The notes beneath the pieces are model-generated. The model saw only the letters and a list, made by a program, of their open reading frames with translations. It was not told where the DNA came from and made no database searches. Source: Polyangia bacterium (GTDB lineage: Bacteria > Myxococcota_A > Polyangia > Polyangiales > Sandaracinaceae). From it: DNA of 63,207 bases. Shown here one piece after another: positions 1 through 8,446 of the stretch (its first letter is position 1; each line of letters begins with the position of its first letter). The stretch is taken from contig JAUHXR010000012.1 in assembly GCA_030426845.1 (NCBI GenBank), positions 1-63,207 on the forward strand, given 5' to 3'. Both the position numbers and the translations under genes were made by a program.

Positions 1-202
1 CGACCCCCGTCGGTGCGTCGAGGGCTCCGGCCCAGGCGCGCAGCTCGGCGCTGCGGACGCGAGACACCGCGAGGTTGGGGCCGCCGTGCGCGACGTAGAG
101 CACCGGCGCCCGAGTCGAGGGGGCGGCCCAGGCGCGCAGGCGGCCCGGACCCGACAGCACGAGCGACGCGGAGGCCGCCAGCCAGGTGCGCCGCCGGATC
201 AC
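1..202 (-). CDS. extradiol ring-opening dioxygenase (LigB/DODA-like), N-terminal fragment
   Basis: Only the first 67 codons are present; the gene runs off the left edge. The GTG start lies in a 4-base GTGA overlap with the stop of the di-haem gene upstream, so it is probably translationally coupled to it. The N-terminus starts VIRRRTWLAASASLVLSG, a twin-arginine-like export signal. It is followed by PVLYVAHGGPNLAV, which resembles the first strand and metal-ligand His region of class III extradiol dioxygenases of the 4,5-DOPA type (HGSPMNAL in relatives), then AELRAWAGAL as expected of the next helix. The catalytic residues further on are outside the window, so substrate and activity cannot be judged. 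Family assignment is moderate. Confidence 0.5.
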   Translation of the reverse strand, partial: MIRRRTWLAASASLVLSGPGRLRAWAAPSTRAPVLYVAHGGPNLAVSRVRSAELRAWAGALDAPTGV

Positions 203-654
203 GGCGTCCGCACCGACGGGTGACACGAGAAGCACGTCACCGTGCCTCCCGCGCGCATCATCCGGTCCATCGACGGGACGACCACCTCCGCCATGAAGCG
301 CGCGTCCGGCCCGCCCGGCATCGCGGCCGAATCCAGGGGCGGCAGCGAGGCGGGCATCGCGTAGTCCCGGGCCTCCGCGTCGGGCCCGTGGCAGGAGACG
401 CACGTCAGCTCGGCGTGCTCCGTCCGGTAGTGCTCGCGGAAGCGAACCGCCATCGACGGGAGCACGGTGAAGGTCATCCGCTCGTGGCGCGCCTCGAAGC
501 TCATGCGCGCCCAGAGGTTCTCGGATGGCGGAGACGAGTCGGGCGACGCGGTCGCCGAGGTGGAGGCGCGCGGCGTCGCGCCGCACCCGACGACGGCTGC
601 GACAACGGCTGGGACGACGAGGAGCGCGCCTACGACGAGCGTCCGGTCCACCAT
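199..654 (-). CDS. di-haem cytochrome c-like lipoprotein
   Basis: A 151-residue protein with a lipoprotein-like signal: a hydrophobic stretch LVVGALLVVPAVVAAVVGC ends in a lipobox-type Cys, followed by a Ser/Ala/Pro-rich linker. Two classical haem c sites are visible, CVSCH in the middle and CFSCH nine residues before the C-terminus, with Met residues between them that could act as axial ligands. It is probably a periplasmic or outer-membrane electron carrier. It lies 15 bases after the flippase gene and overlaps the dioxygenase gene by 4 bases, which suggests one transcript and perhaps a redox role for the pair. The partner and potential are unknown. Confidence 0.75.
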   Translation of the reverse strand: MVDRTLVVGALLVVPAVVAAVVGCGATPRASTSATASPDSSPPSENLWARMSFEARHERMTFTVLPSMAVRFREHYRTEHAELTCVSCHGPDAEARDYAMPASLPPLDSAAMPGGPDARFMAEVVVPSMDRMMRAGGTVTCFSCHPSVRTP

Positions 655-669
655 GGTCAGCTCACGCGC

Positions 670-2202
670 TCAGCCGCGCCCGAGCAGGCCCCGCACGACG
701 TCGCGCATCGGCGCCGCATCGGGAAGCACCCACAGCACCGCGAGCCCGATCCCGAAGCCGGCGGCGAAGAACACCCACGCAAGGAGCTCGCGCTCGGGGC
801 GGAGGATCTTGAGCGCCCAGAGCTTCGGCCACAGCGCGAAGAGCGGCGGGACCCCGCTGAGCGCCGCCACCCAGACGACCCCCTCGGCGCCGCCGAAGTA
901 GTAGCCGAGGGGCACGCCCGCGAGGATCCACACCGCGCGCAGGACGTTCTGGTAGAAGCCGTAGCGCGTCCGCCCGAGCGAGGTGAGGCAGGTCTCCGCC
1001 GGCGCGACCACCGCCATCGTGGCCGAGCGCAGGCACAGCACGCGGAGCATCCAGCCGGCCGCGGCGTAGCGCTCGTCGAAGAGCAGCTCGATGACCCAGG
1101 GCCCCATGGCGGCGAGGCCGCCGGTGAGGATCATGGTCATCGCGTCGAAGCGCAGGCGGGTCTGGTAGTAGACCTCGCGGAGCCGCTCGGTGCCCTCGCG
1201 GCCAACGCGGGAGAAGAGCGGGTAGAACACGCCGTGGATCACCTTGTCGAGGGCGGCCCCGACCGACTCGGCGATGAGGACCGCGGTCGCGTAGACGCCC
1301 GACACCGCGGTGCCGAGGAAGCTCACCATGAGCAGGCGGTCGCCCCACTGGGCGGCGAAGAACACCGCGCTGCTGGCGGTGATCCACTTGCCGAACTCCC
1401 AGATCTCCTTGCGGACCTGCGGGTCCCAGCGGAAGCGGTTGCGGTGCCCGGCGAAGCGGTTGAGGTAGTAGCTGAACGCGAGCCGGACGAGGGTGCTCAC
1501 GAGCCCGCCGGCGATCAGCGCCCAGACGGTCGGGCTCACGCTGGCCCAGCTGATGGTGACGGTGACGGTGATCGCCTGGGTCACCACCTCCATGAGGATG
1601 ATCCGGCCGAGGGTCATCCGGCGGCGCAGCGTGAACTCGGCCGTCGAGTGGAAGCCGAGCGCGACCACGCCGAGCGACGCGATCGGGATCAGGTAGGCGA
1701 GCTCCGGCTCGCCCGCGATCAGCGAGGCCGGGTAGGCGACCGCGCAGGCGACCCCCCACAGGATGAGCCCGCGCACCACGTGGATCGTCCAGGCGGTGTC
1801 GAGGAACACCGGCTCGTCGCCGCGCTCGCTCTGGATGACCGCCTGCTGGATGCCGACGTCCGAGAGCATGATGAGGCCGATCGTGATCCCGTTGATCACC
1901 TCCATCACGCCGAAGGCGGCCGGGAAGAGGAGGCTGCGGAGCACGGTGCTGCTCAGGAAGCGCAGCGCGTAGGTCATGACGTAGCCGCCGAGCTCGAAGA
2001 TCGACCCGCGCAGGACCAGGCGCTTCCAGCGGCTCTGGGGCTCCTCCTCCTCGACGGGCTCCGTGGGCTCGGCCGGCTCGGAGACGGCCGGCTCGGAGAC
2101 GGCCGGCTCGGAGACGGCCTCCCCAGAGACGGCCCCGGCGGCCTCGTCCTCGTCGGTCGGCTCCGTGGACGGAGCGTCCCCCTGTTCGACGTCGTCAGCC
2201 AT
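670..2202 (-). CDS. Wzx-like oligosaccharide flippase (MOP superfamily)
   Basis: A 510-residue polytopic membrane protein of the polysaccharide-export branch of the MOP flippases, likely moving lipid-linked glycan units across the inner membrane. After the N-terminal extension come about a dozen hydrophobic segments. Motifs such as SSTVLRSLLFPAAFGVMEV and LSDVGIQQAVIQSE match the first two helices of Wzx/RfbX relatives. The first ~60 residues are an unusual acidic Glu/Pro/Val-rich cytoplasmic tail containing three SEPAV repeats. It precedes the di-haem gene by 15 bases and follows the zinc-ribbon gene by 62. The glycan genes it might serve lie far away at 14 kb and 33-47 kb, so its substrate is inferred only from family. 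Confidence 0.85.
   Translation of the reverse strand: MADDVEQGDAPSTEPTDEDEAAGAVSGEAVSEPAVSEPAVSEPAEPTEPVEEEEPQSRWKRLVLRGSIFELGGYVMTYALRFLSSTVLRSLLFPAAFGVMEVINGITIGLIMLSDVGIQQAVIQSERGDEPVFLDTAWTIHVVRGLILWGVACAVAYPASLIAGEPELAYLIPIASLGVVALGFHSTAEFTLRRRMTLGRIILMEVVTQAITVTVTISWASVSPTVWALIAGGLVSTLVRLAFSYYLNRFAGHRNRFRWDPQVRKEIWEFGKWITASSAVFFAAQWGDRLLMVSFLGTAVSGVYATAVLIAESVGAALDKVIHGVFYPLFSRVGREGTERLREVYYQTRLRFDAMTMILTGGLAAMGPWVIELLFDERYAAAGWMLRVLCLRSATMAVVAPAETCLTSLGRTRYGFYQNVLRAVWILAGVPLGYYFGGAEGVVWVAALSGVPPLFALWPKLWALKILRPERELLAWVFFAAGFGIGLAVLWVLPDAAPMRDVVRGLLGRG
2071..2115 (-). repeat. three 15-base tandem repeats in the flippase N-terminus
   Basis: The plus-strand unit GGCCGGCTCGGAGAC occurs three times head to tail. 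The unit length is a multiple of three, so copy changes preserve the frame; on the coding strand it gives repeated Ser-Glu-Pro-Ala-Val. It lies wholly in the acidic extension of the flippase, not in membrane segments. Confidence 0.9.
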
Positions 2203-2264
2203 CGCGGCGCGAACTGACTACCTCACCGCGGGCCCGCCGCGCCAGCCTCAGTCGCGCGACCGGC

Positions 2265-2735
2265 TCAGCCGGGGGGCGGGCCGCCGTAGAGGGCCTCGGT
2301 CCCGGCCTCCGCCGGGCCCCCGTCGCCGGGGCCCGCGTCGAGGAGGGGCGGCCCCCCGTAGAGGTCGATGACGCCCGCCCCCGCGTCGAACCCCGCGTCC
2401 ATCGGCGGCGCGCCGTACAGAGGCCCGTCGCCCCCCGCGTCGAACAGCATCGGGCCGCCATCGGTGACGCCCGCGTCGGCCGCCCCCGCGTCGAGCGCGG
2501 CCCGACCCGCGTCGCCGCCCCCGTCGAGCCCGTCGAGCCCGGTGGCCGCCCCGCAGCCGGCGGTCGATCCGGCCACGATCGCCCCGAACGCGAAGTAGGC
2601 CGCGCGCCCGAGCCGCTCGGTGGGGGGCAGCCGGCACGGCGCGACGAGCGCGAGCGGCGCCGCGCAGAACGGGCACACCCGGGTATTGCAGCGGACGTGC
2701 CGCGCGCAGCCGGGGCAAGGGAGCAGGGGTTCCAT
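2265..2735 (-). CDS. zinc-ribbon membrane protein with Asp-Ala-Gly-rich, LYGGPP-ended tail
   Basis: A 156-residue protein. The N-terminus has a four-Cys zinc-ribbon pattern, CPGC then CPFC twelve residues on. One probable membrane helix follows (AAYFAFGAIVAGSTAGCGA), then a low-complexity tail rich in Asp-Ala-Gly and Gly-Pro. The tail carries three copies of an LYG(A/G)PP motif, the last at the very C-terminus. A strong ribosome binding site, GGAGGA at 2742-2747 and 6 bases from the ATG, supports the start. I recognise no biochemical function. The Cys in AGC could be lipidated, but a zinc ribbon before it would be odd for a lipoprotein, so a type II membrane protein with a cytoplasmic zinc ribbon is more likely. 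Confidence 0.75.
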   Translation of the reverse strand: MEPLLPCPGCARHVRCNTRVCPFCAAPLALVAPCRLPPTERLGRAAYFAFGAIVAGSTAGCGAATGLDGLDGGGDAGRAALDAGAADAGVTDGGPMLFDAGGDGPLYGAPPMDAGFDAGAGVIDLYGGPPLLDAGPGDGGPAEAGTEALYGGPPPG

Positions 2736-2880
2736 CGCGAGTCCTCCGTGCCGGAGCGTGCCACCCGCCCCGGCGGGCCTCGATCATGCCATCTCCGTGC
2801 CGACCGCGGACCGGACCCACGCTGGCGCCGTGCTCGCGGACGGGGATCCCGACGCCGGTGGTCGACGCGCCCGCTCGAGC

Positions 2881-5109
2881 TCAGCCCGAGACCGCCGCGA
2901 TCGCCTCGAGGAGCGCGCGGTCCACGCCCGCCGCGAAGTCGTCCCGCGTCTCCAGCACCTCGCGGTCGGGTACGAGACCGACCCCGTGGAATCGCGCGCC
3001 CTCCGGTGTGCGGACCTCCATCCCCGTGAAGGTCGCGCTGAAGGCCCCCGGCAGGCGGACGCCCGTGATGTTGCCGTCGGTCCCCGAGCTGGTCCGGCCC
3101 ACGACCGTGATGTCGGTGTCGCCGCTGAGGAAGTACATCGACACATCCTCCGCCTGACTCTGGGTCAGCGGGCCGACGAGGAGCGCGATCGGGACGGACG
3201 GCACGAGCGCGGGGCTGCGGCTCATCACGTCGTACTGACTCTCGTCGACCCCCGAGGTGTCGAGCCCCTCGTAGGTTGGAACGAAGAAGCGCGGGCTGAG
3301 CGCGCGGCCCCCGGCGATCGTCGCCAGGAAGTCGAGGTAGGCCAGCCGCTCCTCGGTGCTCGATCCGCCGTCCGGGTAGCCCCGCATGTCGAGCACGATG
3401 CCGCGCGCGCCCTGCGCGTCCGCCAGCGCGGCCATCATCGCGAGCCCCCCTCCAGAGGAGGCGCCGTCGAGGTTGATGTAGTGCACCTCGGGGGCGCCGA
3501 GGTCGGTGAGCCGGCCGTGACCGCGACGCGACTCGAACGTCGGACCCCGCGCGCCGACCAACCGCGTCGGCGCCTCGACCTCGCGGGGCGATCCCCCCGG
3601 GCCCTGCACGGTCAGGCGCACGGAGGCCTCGCGCTGGGACTGCAGCCCGAGCCAGGCGACGGCCGTCCCGTTGCTCTCGGTCGCGGCCGAGGTGATCGCG
3701 CGCCGCCGCGCGAACCAATCCTCGGCTCGCTCATCGCCGATGCGCAGCAGCTGGTCGCCCGGCTCGATCCCCTCCACCTCGCTGGACCGCACGAAGGGTG
3801 TTCCCGCGGGCGCGTCCACGTGCAGCGGCAGGAACCGGTCGGGACCCCCGCCGCCGCGGTTGAAGACGAAGGCGTGCCCGTCGTCGATCGCCGCGAGGAA
3901 CCGGCGCAGCACGTTGGACACGAGCGCGCGGTCGACGACCTCCGCGGAGGCGAGCGTCTCGAGCACCTCGAGCAGGCGCGCGTCGATCCGGTCGCCGACG
4001 ATGTGGAACATCGGATAGAACAGGCGGGCCGCGCCGTGCGTGATGATCACGCTCGCCCGGGCGACCCCGAGGTCCACCGTCGCGGCCGTAGGGCTCCCCG
4101 AGGGAGCGTCCAGCGGCTCCAGCGCGGCGCGGCTCGCCGCCCCGTCGACGGGACCGAGCGGCCGGACGGCGAGCGAGGTCTCGGCCTCGTCCACGGTGAG
4201 GTCGGCGGGGATTCGGTCGGGCCATCGCGCGCCGTCGAAGCGCAGGTTGCGGTCGCGGAACACCAGGCCACGCGACCCGACGGGCGCCCACCGGGACTCG
4301 GCGCCCACGGCGAAGACGTCCTCGCCGGCGATGCGCGCCAAGCCGGCGAGCCGCAGCCAGCCCGCGTAGCGCGCCGCCGTGGGTGGGAGCGTCGCGTCGG
4401 TCAGCACGGCGAGGGACCGCTCGCGGCCCGCCTCTCCGATCACCTCCGGCACGGGCTGCTGGAGCAGGCGCGATGAGTAGACGTTCTCGAACCCGAGGGC
4501 CGGCGCCCACGCCTCATCGGTCATGCCGACGTGCCCGCGAACCTCCATGTCGAGCCGGTCCAGCCGCCCAGTCAGGACGGCGCTCAGCGCGGCGCGGAGC
4601 GCGGCGTCGAGCTCGGGGGACTCGCTCAGACCTCGGAGATCGATGAGGACCTCGTCGACCTCCGCCGGCAGAGCCGGCACGGCTCCCGCGCCGACGCGCA
4701 GCCGGGCTCGCGTCCCTTCGACCTCGAGCTCCGCGGGGCCGAGCGCGCTCACCGAGGCGTCCACCGCGCACGCTCCGGGCAGCGCGTCCGAATAGCGGTC
4801 GAGCGTTCGATCGCCCGGCGCCGAGGGAGCGCGCAGCGCCTCGGCGAGGGCGACGTCGACGACCTCCACGTTGGACTCGAGGCCGAAGAAGCGGTTTCGT
4901 GCGTGCGCCTCCGAGAGGGCCACGGGGACCGCCGCGCTGGAGGGGGCACCGCCAGCGATGCGATCGCAGGGATCCTCCGAGACGGGTCGCGCGCCGGCGT
5001 CGACGTCGCCGCCGGGACCGGCGTCGGGGCCACCGTCGGAGACGTCGACGTCTTCGCCGCAGCCGGCGACCGAGAGAAGGACGAGGATGACGAGAAGCGA
5101 TCGGGCCAT
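2881..5109 (-). CDS. S41-family C-terminal-processing-like peptidase, lipoprotein
   Basis: The start is placed at MARSLLVILVLLSVAGC, an ideal lipoprotein signal, rather than five codons upstream. The mature part begins with a Gly/Asp/Ala spacer. The middle has a PDZ-like stretch (IEPGDQLLRIGDERAEDW). The C-terminal third is an S41 tail-specific-protease core: GIVLDMRGYPDGGSS, then VPIALLVGPLTQSQAED, where the Ser near residue 651 sits at the nucleophile position of the family, then VVGRTSSGTDG and GVGLVPDREV. About 742 residues is longer than a typical CtpA (~400), because of a large N-terminal region of unknown fold. It probably cleaves proteins at the cell envelope. It is divergent from the sigma factor gene with only 46 bases between starts. 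Confidence 0.8.
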   Translation of the reverse strand: MARSLLVILVLLSVAGCGEDVDVSDGGPDAGPGGDVDAGARPVSEDPCDRIAGGAPSSAAVPVALSEAHARNRFFGLESNVEVVDVALAEALRAPSAPGDRTLDRYSDALPGACAVDASVSALGPAELEVEGTRARLRVGAGAVPALPAEVDEVLIDLRGLSESPELDAALRAALSAVLTGRLDRLDMEVRGHVGMTDEAWAPALGFENVYSSRLLQQPVPEVIGEAGRERSLAVLTDATLPPTAARYAGWLRLAGLARIAGEDVFAVGAESRWAPVGSRGLVFRDRNLRFDGARWPDRIPADLTVDEAETSLAVRPLGPVDGAASRAALEPLDAPSGSPTAATVDLGVARASVIITHGAARLFYPMFHIVGDRIDARLLEVLETLASAEVVDRALVSNVLRRFLAAIDDGHAFVFNRGGGGPDRFLPLHVDAPAGTPFVRSSEVEGIEPGDQLLRIGDERAEDWFARRRAITSAATESNGTAVAWLGLQSQREASVRLTVQGPGGSPREVEAPTRLVGARGPTFESRRGHGRLTDLGAPEVHYINLDGASSGGGLAMMAALADAQGARGIVLDMRGYPDGGSSTEERLAYLDFLATIAGGRALSPRFFVPTYEGLDTSGVDESQYDVMSRSPALVPSVPIALLVGPLTQSQAEDVSMYFLSGDTDITVVGRTSSGTDGNITGVRLPGAFSATFTGMEVRTPEGARFHGVGLVPDREVLETRDDFAAGVDRALLEAIAAVSG

Positions 5110-5155
5110 GCAGGGCGGACACACGTCCCGGCGGATGTGACATACCTTTTTCGAG

Positions 5156-5764
5156 ATGGTGCGCGGTGACAGGTCCCGCGAGGAAGCCGAGATCCGATCG
5201 CTCGCGGCGACCGGCGACTACGACGCCGCGATGAGCCGGGCGGTGGAGCGCTACGGGCCGGAGCTGGTGGGGTTCCTGACGGTGCTGCTGCGTGACGAGG
5301 ACCTGGCGCGGGAGGTGTTCGGCCAGCTGAGCGAGCGGCTGTGGAAGGCCCTGCCGAGCTTCGAGTGGCGGAGCTCGTTCCGCACCTGGGCCTACCGAGC
5401 CGCGCGCAACGCGGGCCTCCGGACGCTCGAGCAGAGGGCGCGTCATCGATCGTTGGCCACCGAGGACGGAGAGCGGCTCGAGGCCGCGCCCCCCCGCACC
5501 TCCACCGCGCCGTTCCGACGGACCGAGAACAAGGCCCACCTGCGCCGACTGCGCGCGAGCTTGTCCGCGGACGAGCAGGCGCTCCTCACGCTCCGCATCG
5601 ATCGAGCGATGACCTGGTCGGAGATCGCCGAGGTGTGGTCGGAGGAGACCTCCGGTCGGGCCGCCCGACGCGGGGCCGAGGCCCGGCTGCGCAAGCGCTT
5701 CGAGCGCGTCGTGGGGCGGCTCCGCCAGGCCGCGATGGCGGAGGGCTGGGTGCCCGCGACGTGA
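5156..5764 (+). CDS. ECF-type RNA polymerase sigma factor
   Basis: A 202-residue sigma-70-family protein with regions 2 and 4 only. Region 2 spans about residues 25-85 (YGPELVGFLTVLLRDEDLA, then FRTWAYRAARN, the -10-binding part). A linker of about 50 residues follows. Region 4 is near 135-195 (LSADEQALLTLRIDRAMTW, SEIAEVW and a basic helix). No separate anti-sigma gene is next to it; instead the stop overlaps the GTG start of a membrane kinase by 4 bases. This implies equal translation and suggests the kinase controls or senses for this sigma. The start is ATG at 5156; a GTG one codon on is possible. Confidence 0.85.
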   Translation: MVRGDRSREEAEIRSLAATGDYDAAMSRAVERYGPELVGFLTVLLRDEDLAREVFGQLSERLWKALPSFEWRSSFRTWAYRAARNAGLRTLEQRARHRSLATEDGERLEAAPPRTSTAPFRRTENKAHLRRLRASLSADEQALLTLRIDRAMTWSEIAEVWSEETSGRAARRGAEARLRKRFERVVGRLRQAAMAEGWVPAT

Positions 5765-8340
5765 CCGATCCGTTCGACGGGCTCCTCCGCGAGCTGGCGG
5801 CCGCCCCCGATCGTCCGGTTCGTGACCCCTGGCTCGGATCGACGGTGGGGGCCTACCGCATCGACGCGCGCCTCGGCGCCGGTGGCATGGGGCGCGTCTA
5901 CCGGGCGACCGACGAACGCCTGCATCGCGAGGTCGCGCTCAAGCTGCTCCCACCGACCGCCGGCGGCATGGCCTTCGAGGAGGCACGCGCGCTCGCCGCC
6001 GCACCGCACCCCCACATCCCCGAGGTTCACGACGTGGGGGAGATCGACGGGCACCCGTACCTCGTGATGGCGCTGGTGGATGGACCCACGTTGGGAGCGA
6101 TCGCCCGCGAGCTCACCCCGTCGCGCGCGCTGGGTGTCCTCCGCGATGTGGTCGACGCGCTGGCGCACCTGCACGCGCACGGGATCGTGCACCGCGACGT
6201 CAAGCCAGAGAACATCGTTGTCCACCCCGACGGACGCGCCATCCTGATCGACCTCGGCCTCGCGTCGGTCAGCGGCTCCGAAGGTCGCCGCGCGGGCACC
6301 CCGGGGTTCGTGTCGCCCGAAGCGCGGCGAGGGGAGCCGCCCAGCCCGCGCGATGACGTGTGGGCGCTGGGCGCGCTCGCTGCGTGGCTGGCGACCAGGC
6401 GCGTGGACGGCGTCCCTCGCCAACGAGCCTTGCGGAGGCTGGCCGAACGATGCCGCGCCGAGGACCGGCCGGCCGACGCGACCGAGGTTCGGCGCGACCT
6501 GCTCGCGGCTCGCTCGAGCGCCTGGCGGCGGGTGGCGGCCCTCCTGATCGCTGGAGCGGCGTGCGCGCTGGCGTGGGTCGGCTGGCGCGGGCTGCACGGC
6601 GCCGGAGTCGAAGGAGGTGGCGCCGGCCCCCCGGTCGCCTCCGACCGGGGGGTCGAGACGGATCCCGTGGGCCGCGCGGTCTCACCCGCGCTGCGCTGGC
6701 GCGCCCTGACGCAGAACGGCGCCGCCACGGCCGTGGTCGATCTCGCGGTGTCCCCGTCCGGCGAGGAGGTCGCGTTCGTCGAGCCCCGCGGGCTCCTCAT
6801 CGCACGGGTCGATGGCAGCGCCACGCGCGCCGTGCCGCTTGCGCCCGGACAGACGGCGGACTGCGTCGCGTGGTTCCCCGACGGCTCGCTGCTCCTCTCC
6901 GGACGGGCGCTCGTGCGCGTCACGGGCGGAGTCGCCCGCCCGTTCGCCGCGCTCGAAGGCTGCGCCAGAGTCTCCCCGGACGGAGCGAGCGTGGCCGTGA
7001 GCCAGCCCGACGCGGTGGTGGTCGTCGACGCCGGAGGCGAGGTCACGCATCGGGTGGGTGGCCCCGCGCTGCTGCGCGGGCTGGCGTGGTCGCCGAACAG
7101 CCGGTCCTTCGCGCAGATCCGCTTGCCAGACTCCGAGGTGGCCAACAGCGTCCTCGAGGTCGTCGACCTCGACGAGGCCACGGCGCGTCCGCTGGTCCGG
7201 GACGCGCGGCTGACGTCCGAGGTGGGCGAGGTCGCGGTGGCGTGGCCGACCCCTGACCGGCTCTGGGTCGTGCTCTCGGGCGACACGAGGCCCCCCCGCA
7301 CGATCTACGCGACCCCGATCGACCGGTGGGACCCTCGCGCCGTGATGCCTCAGGACCGGCTGCTGTCCCGGCTCTCCGTCGCCGGCGGAGCGCGGGCCGG
7401 GTTGCGTCTGCGGGAGCGCGCGGAGGTGCGGGTGGGTCGGATCGTCGACGGGCGCCTTCAGCCTGCGGTGGCCATCGGAGGCGCGAGCGTCTCCGAGCGC
7501 GGCTCGCAGTGGGCCGACGACGGCTCGGGGGTGTGGGTCACCCGCAGCCTGGACGAGGGGTATCGCGCCGTCCTCCAGCCCCTCTCTGGGTTGCCTGCGG
7601 TGATCCCTGGGACCGCGTCCCGATCGTGGCCCCAGCCCCACGAGGACGCGGTGCTCGTCTGGGAGCTTCCAGGCCGCTCTCCCGGACGCGCGTCCCTCGT
7701 TCGGATCGATCCTGGCTCCGGCGGGGCGACCCCCCTCTGGCGGACTCCGACCTCGGCGTCGGTCGGGACCGCTGGCCGCCCCGATCCCAAGCGCTGGGCC
7801 TTCGAGTGTCGGGCCGACCGCTGTGTCATCGCCGGTCGGGAGGCCGGCCCGCTTCGGCTTCGAGGGATCGAGCCCCGGACGGGCGAGGTGCAGTGGACGC
7901 GGGACGTGGACGAGATCGCGCGCCCCGGCGTCGACTTCGCGGTGGGGCGGGCATCGGACCGAGTCGCGCTGTCTGACCTGGAACGCGGCGAGGTCGTCGT
8001 AGTCGACCTGGCCGGGACCGGTCACGCCGCCGACGCCCAGGAGTCGATGGAGGGCAGCGGCCCGCGACGGCTTCCGCTTCCCGATCGGTGTACGCCCCAG
8101 TACGTCGACTTCGGCGCCGACGACGCGCTGCTGTGGGTCAGCGCATACTGCGACGAGCTCCCCACCTATCGACTCTGGAGCGTGCCCGTCGATGGGAGCG
8201 CGCCGCGCCAGCAGCTCACGTCCGTCCGGGAATGGCTCAGCCACCCCATCGTGTCGCCGGATGGGCGGAGCCTCGCGTTCACCGCGTCGAGCTACGAGGC
8301 CAACGTCTGGGCTCTCGAGGGGAGCCCGCCCGAGCCCTGA
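5761..8340 (+). CDS. transmembrane Ser/Thr protein kinase with C-terminal beta-propeller
   Basis: About 859 residues, starting at the GTG that overlaps the sigma-factor stop. Residues ~25-250 are a Hanks-type kinase: glycine loop GAGGMGRVY at 39-47, ATP-binding Lys61, catalytic HRDVKPEN with Asp146, and a metal-binding DLG (Asp164) instead of DFG. The C-lobe is short: after DDVWALGALAAWLATRR little is left before the final RPAD helix. One membrane helix is at ~256-278. The rest, ~300-859, has recurrent TolB/WD40-like blades (LAVSPSGEEVAF, VSPDGASVAV, LAWSPNS, IVSPDGRSLAF). Topology suggests a cytoplasmic kinase and a periplasmic sensor propeller. Because of the gene overlap, the sigma factor is the obvious candidate substrate (inference). 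Confidence 0.85.
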   Translation: MTDPFDGLLRELAAAPDRPVRDPWLGSTVGAYRIDARLGAGGMGRVYRATDERLHREVALKLLPPTAGGMAFEEARALAAAPHPHIPEVHDVGEIDGHPYLVMALVDGPTLGAIARELTPSRALGVLRDVVDALAHLHAHGIVHRDVKPENIVVHPDGRAILIDLGLASVSGSEGRRAGTPGFVSPEARRGEPPSPRDDVWALGALAAWLATRRVDGVPRQRALRRLAERCRAEDRPADATEVRRDLLAARSSAWRRVAALLIAGAACALAWVGWRGLHGAGVEGGGAGPPVASDRGVETDPVGRAVSPALRWRALTQNGAATAVVDLAVSPSGEEVAFVEPRGLLIARVDGSATRAVPLAPGQTADCVAWFPDGSLLLSGRALVRVTGGVARPFAALEGCARVSPDGASVAVSQPDAVVVVDAGGEVTHRVGGPALLRGLAWSPNSRSFAQIRLPDSEVANSVLEVVDLDEATARPLVRDARLTSEVGEVAVAWPTPDRLWVVLSGDTRPPRTIYATPIDRWDPRAVMPQDRLLSRLSVAGGARAGLRLRERAEVRVGRIVDGRLQPAVAIGGASVSERGSQWADDGSGVWVTRSLDEGYRAVLQPLSGLPAVIPGTASRSWPQPHEDAVLVWELPGRSPGRASLVRIDPGSGGATPLWRTPTSASVGTAGRPDPKRWAFECRADRCVIAGREAGPLRLRGIEPRTGEVQWTRDVDEIARPGVDFAVGRASDRVALSDLERGEVVVVDLAGTGHAADAQESMEGSGPRRLPLPDRCTPQYVDFGADDALLWVSAYCDELPTYRLWSVPVDGSAPRQQLTSVREWLSHPIVSPDGRSLAFTASSYEANVWALEGSPPEP

Positions 8341-8446
8341 CCCGCGAGGCCGGGCCGGGGGGCCCTCGACGCACGGGACGGGTCCCAACGTCCCGCAACC
8401 TCACGACTTCGCGGGCGGGCGTGGTACACCCCGGTCCGGTTCCTCG

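Noticed and set aside
13-2217. A 734-codon plus-strand frame over the flippase and di-haem genes
   Set aside because: Arg/Ala/Glu/His-rich with no motif, while the minus strand has clear protein families in the same place.
5125-5155. An ECF autoregulatory promoter before the sigma gene
   Set aside because: The short divergent gap has an AT-rich patch (CATACCTTTTT) but no paired -35/-10 boxes that I could recognise.
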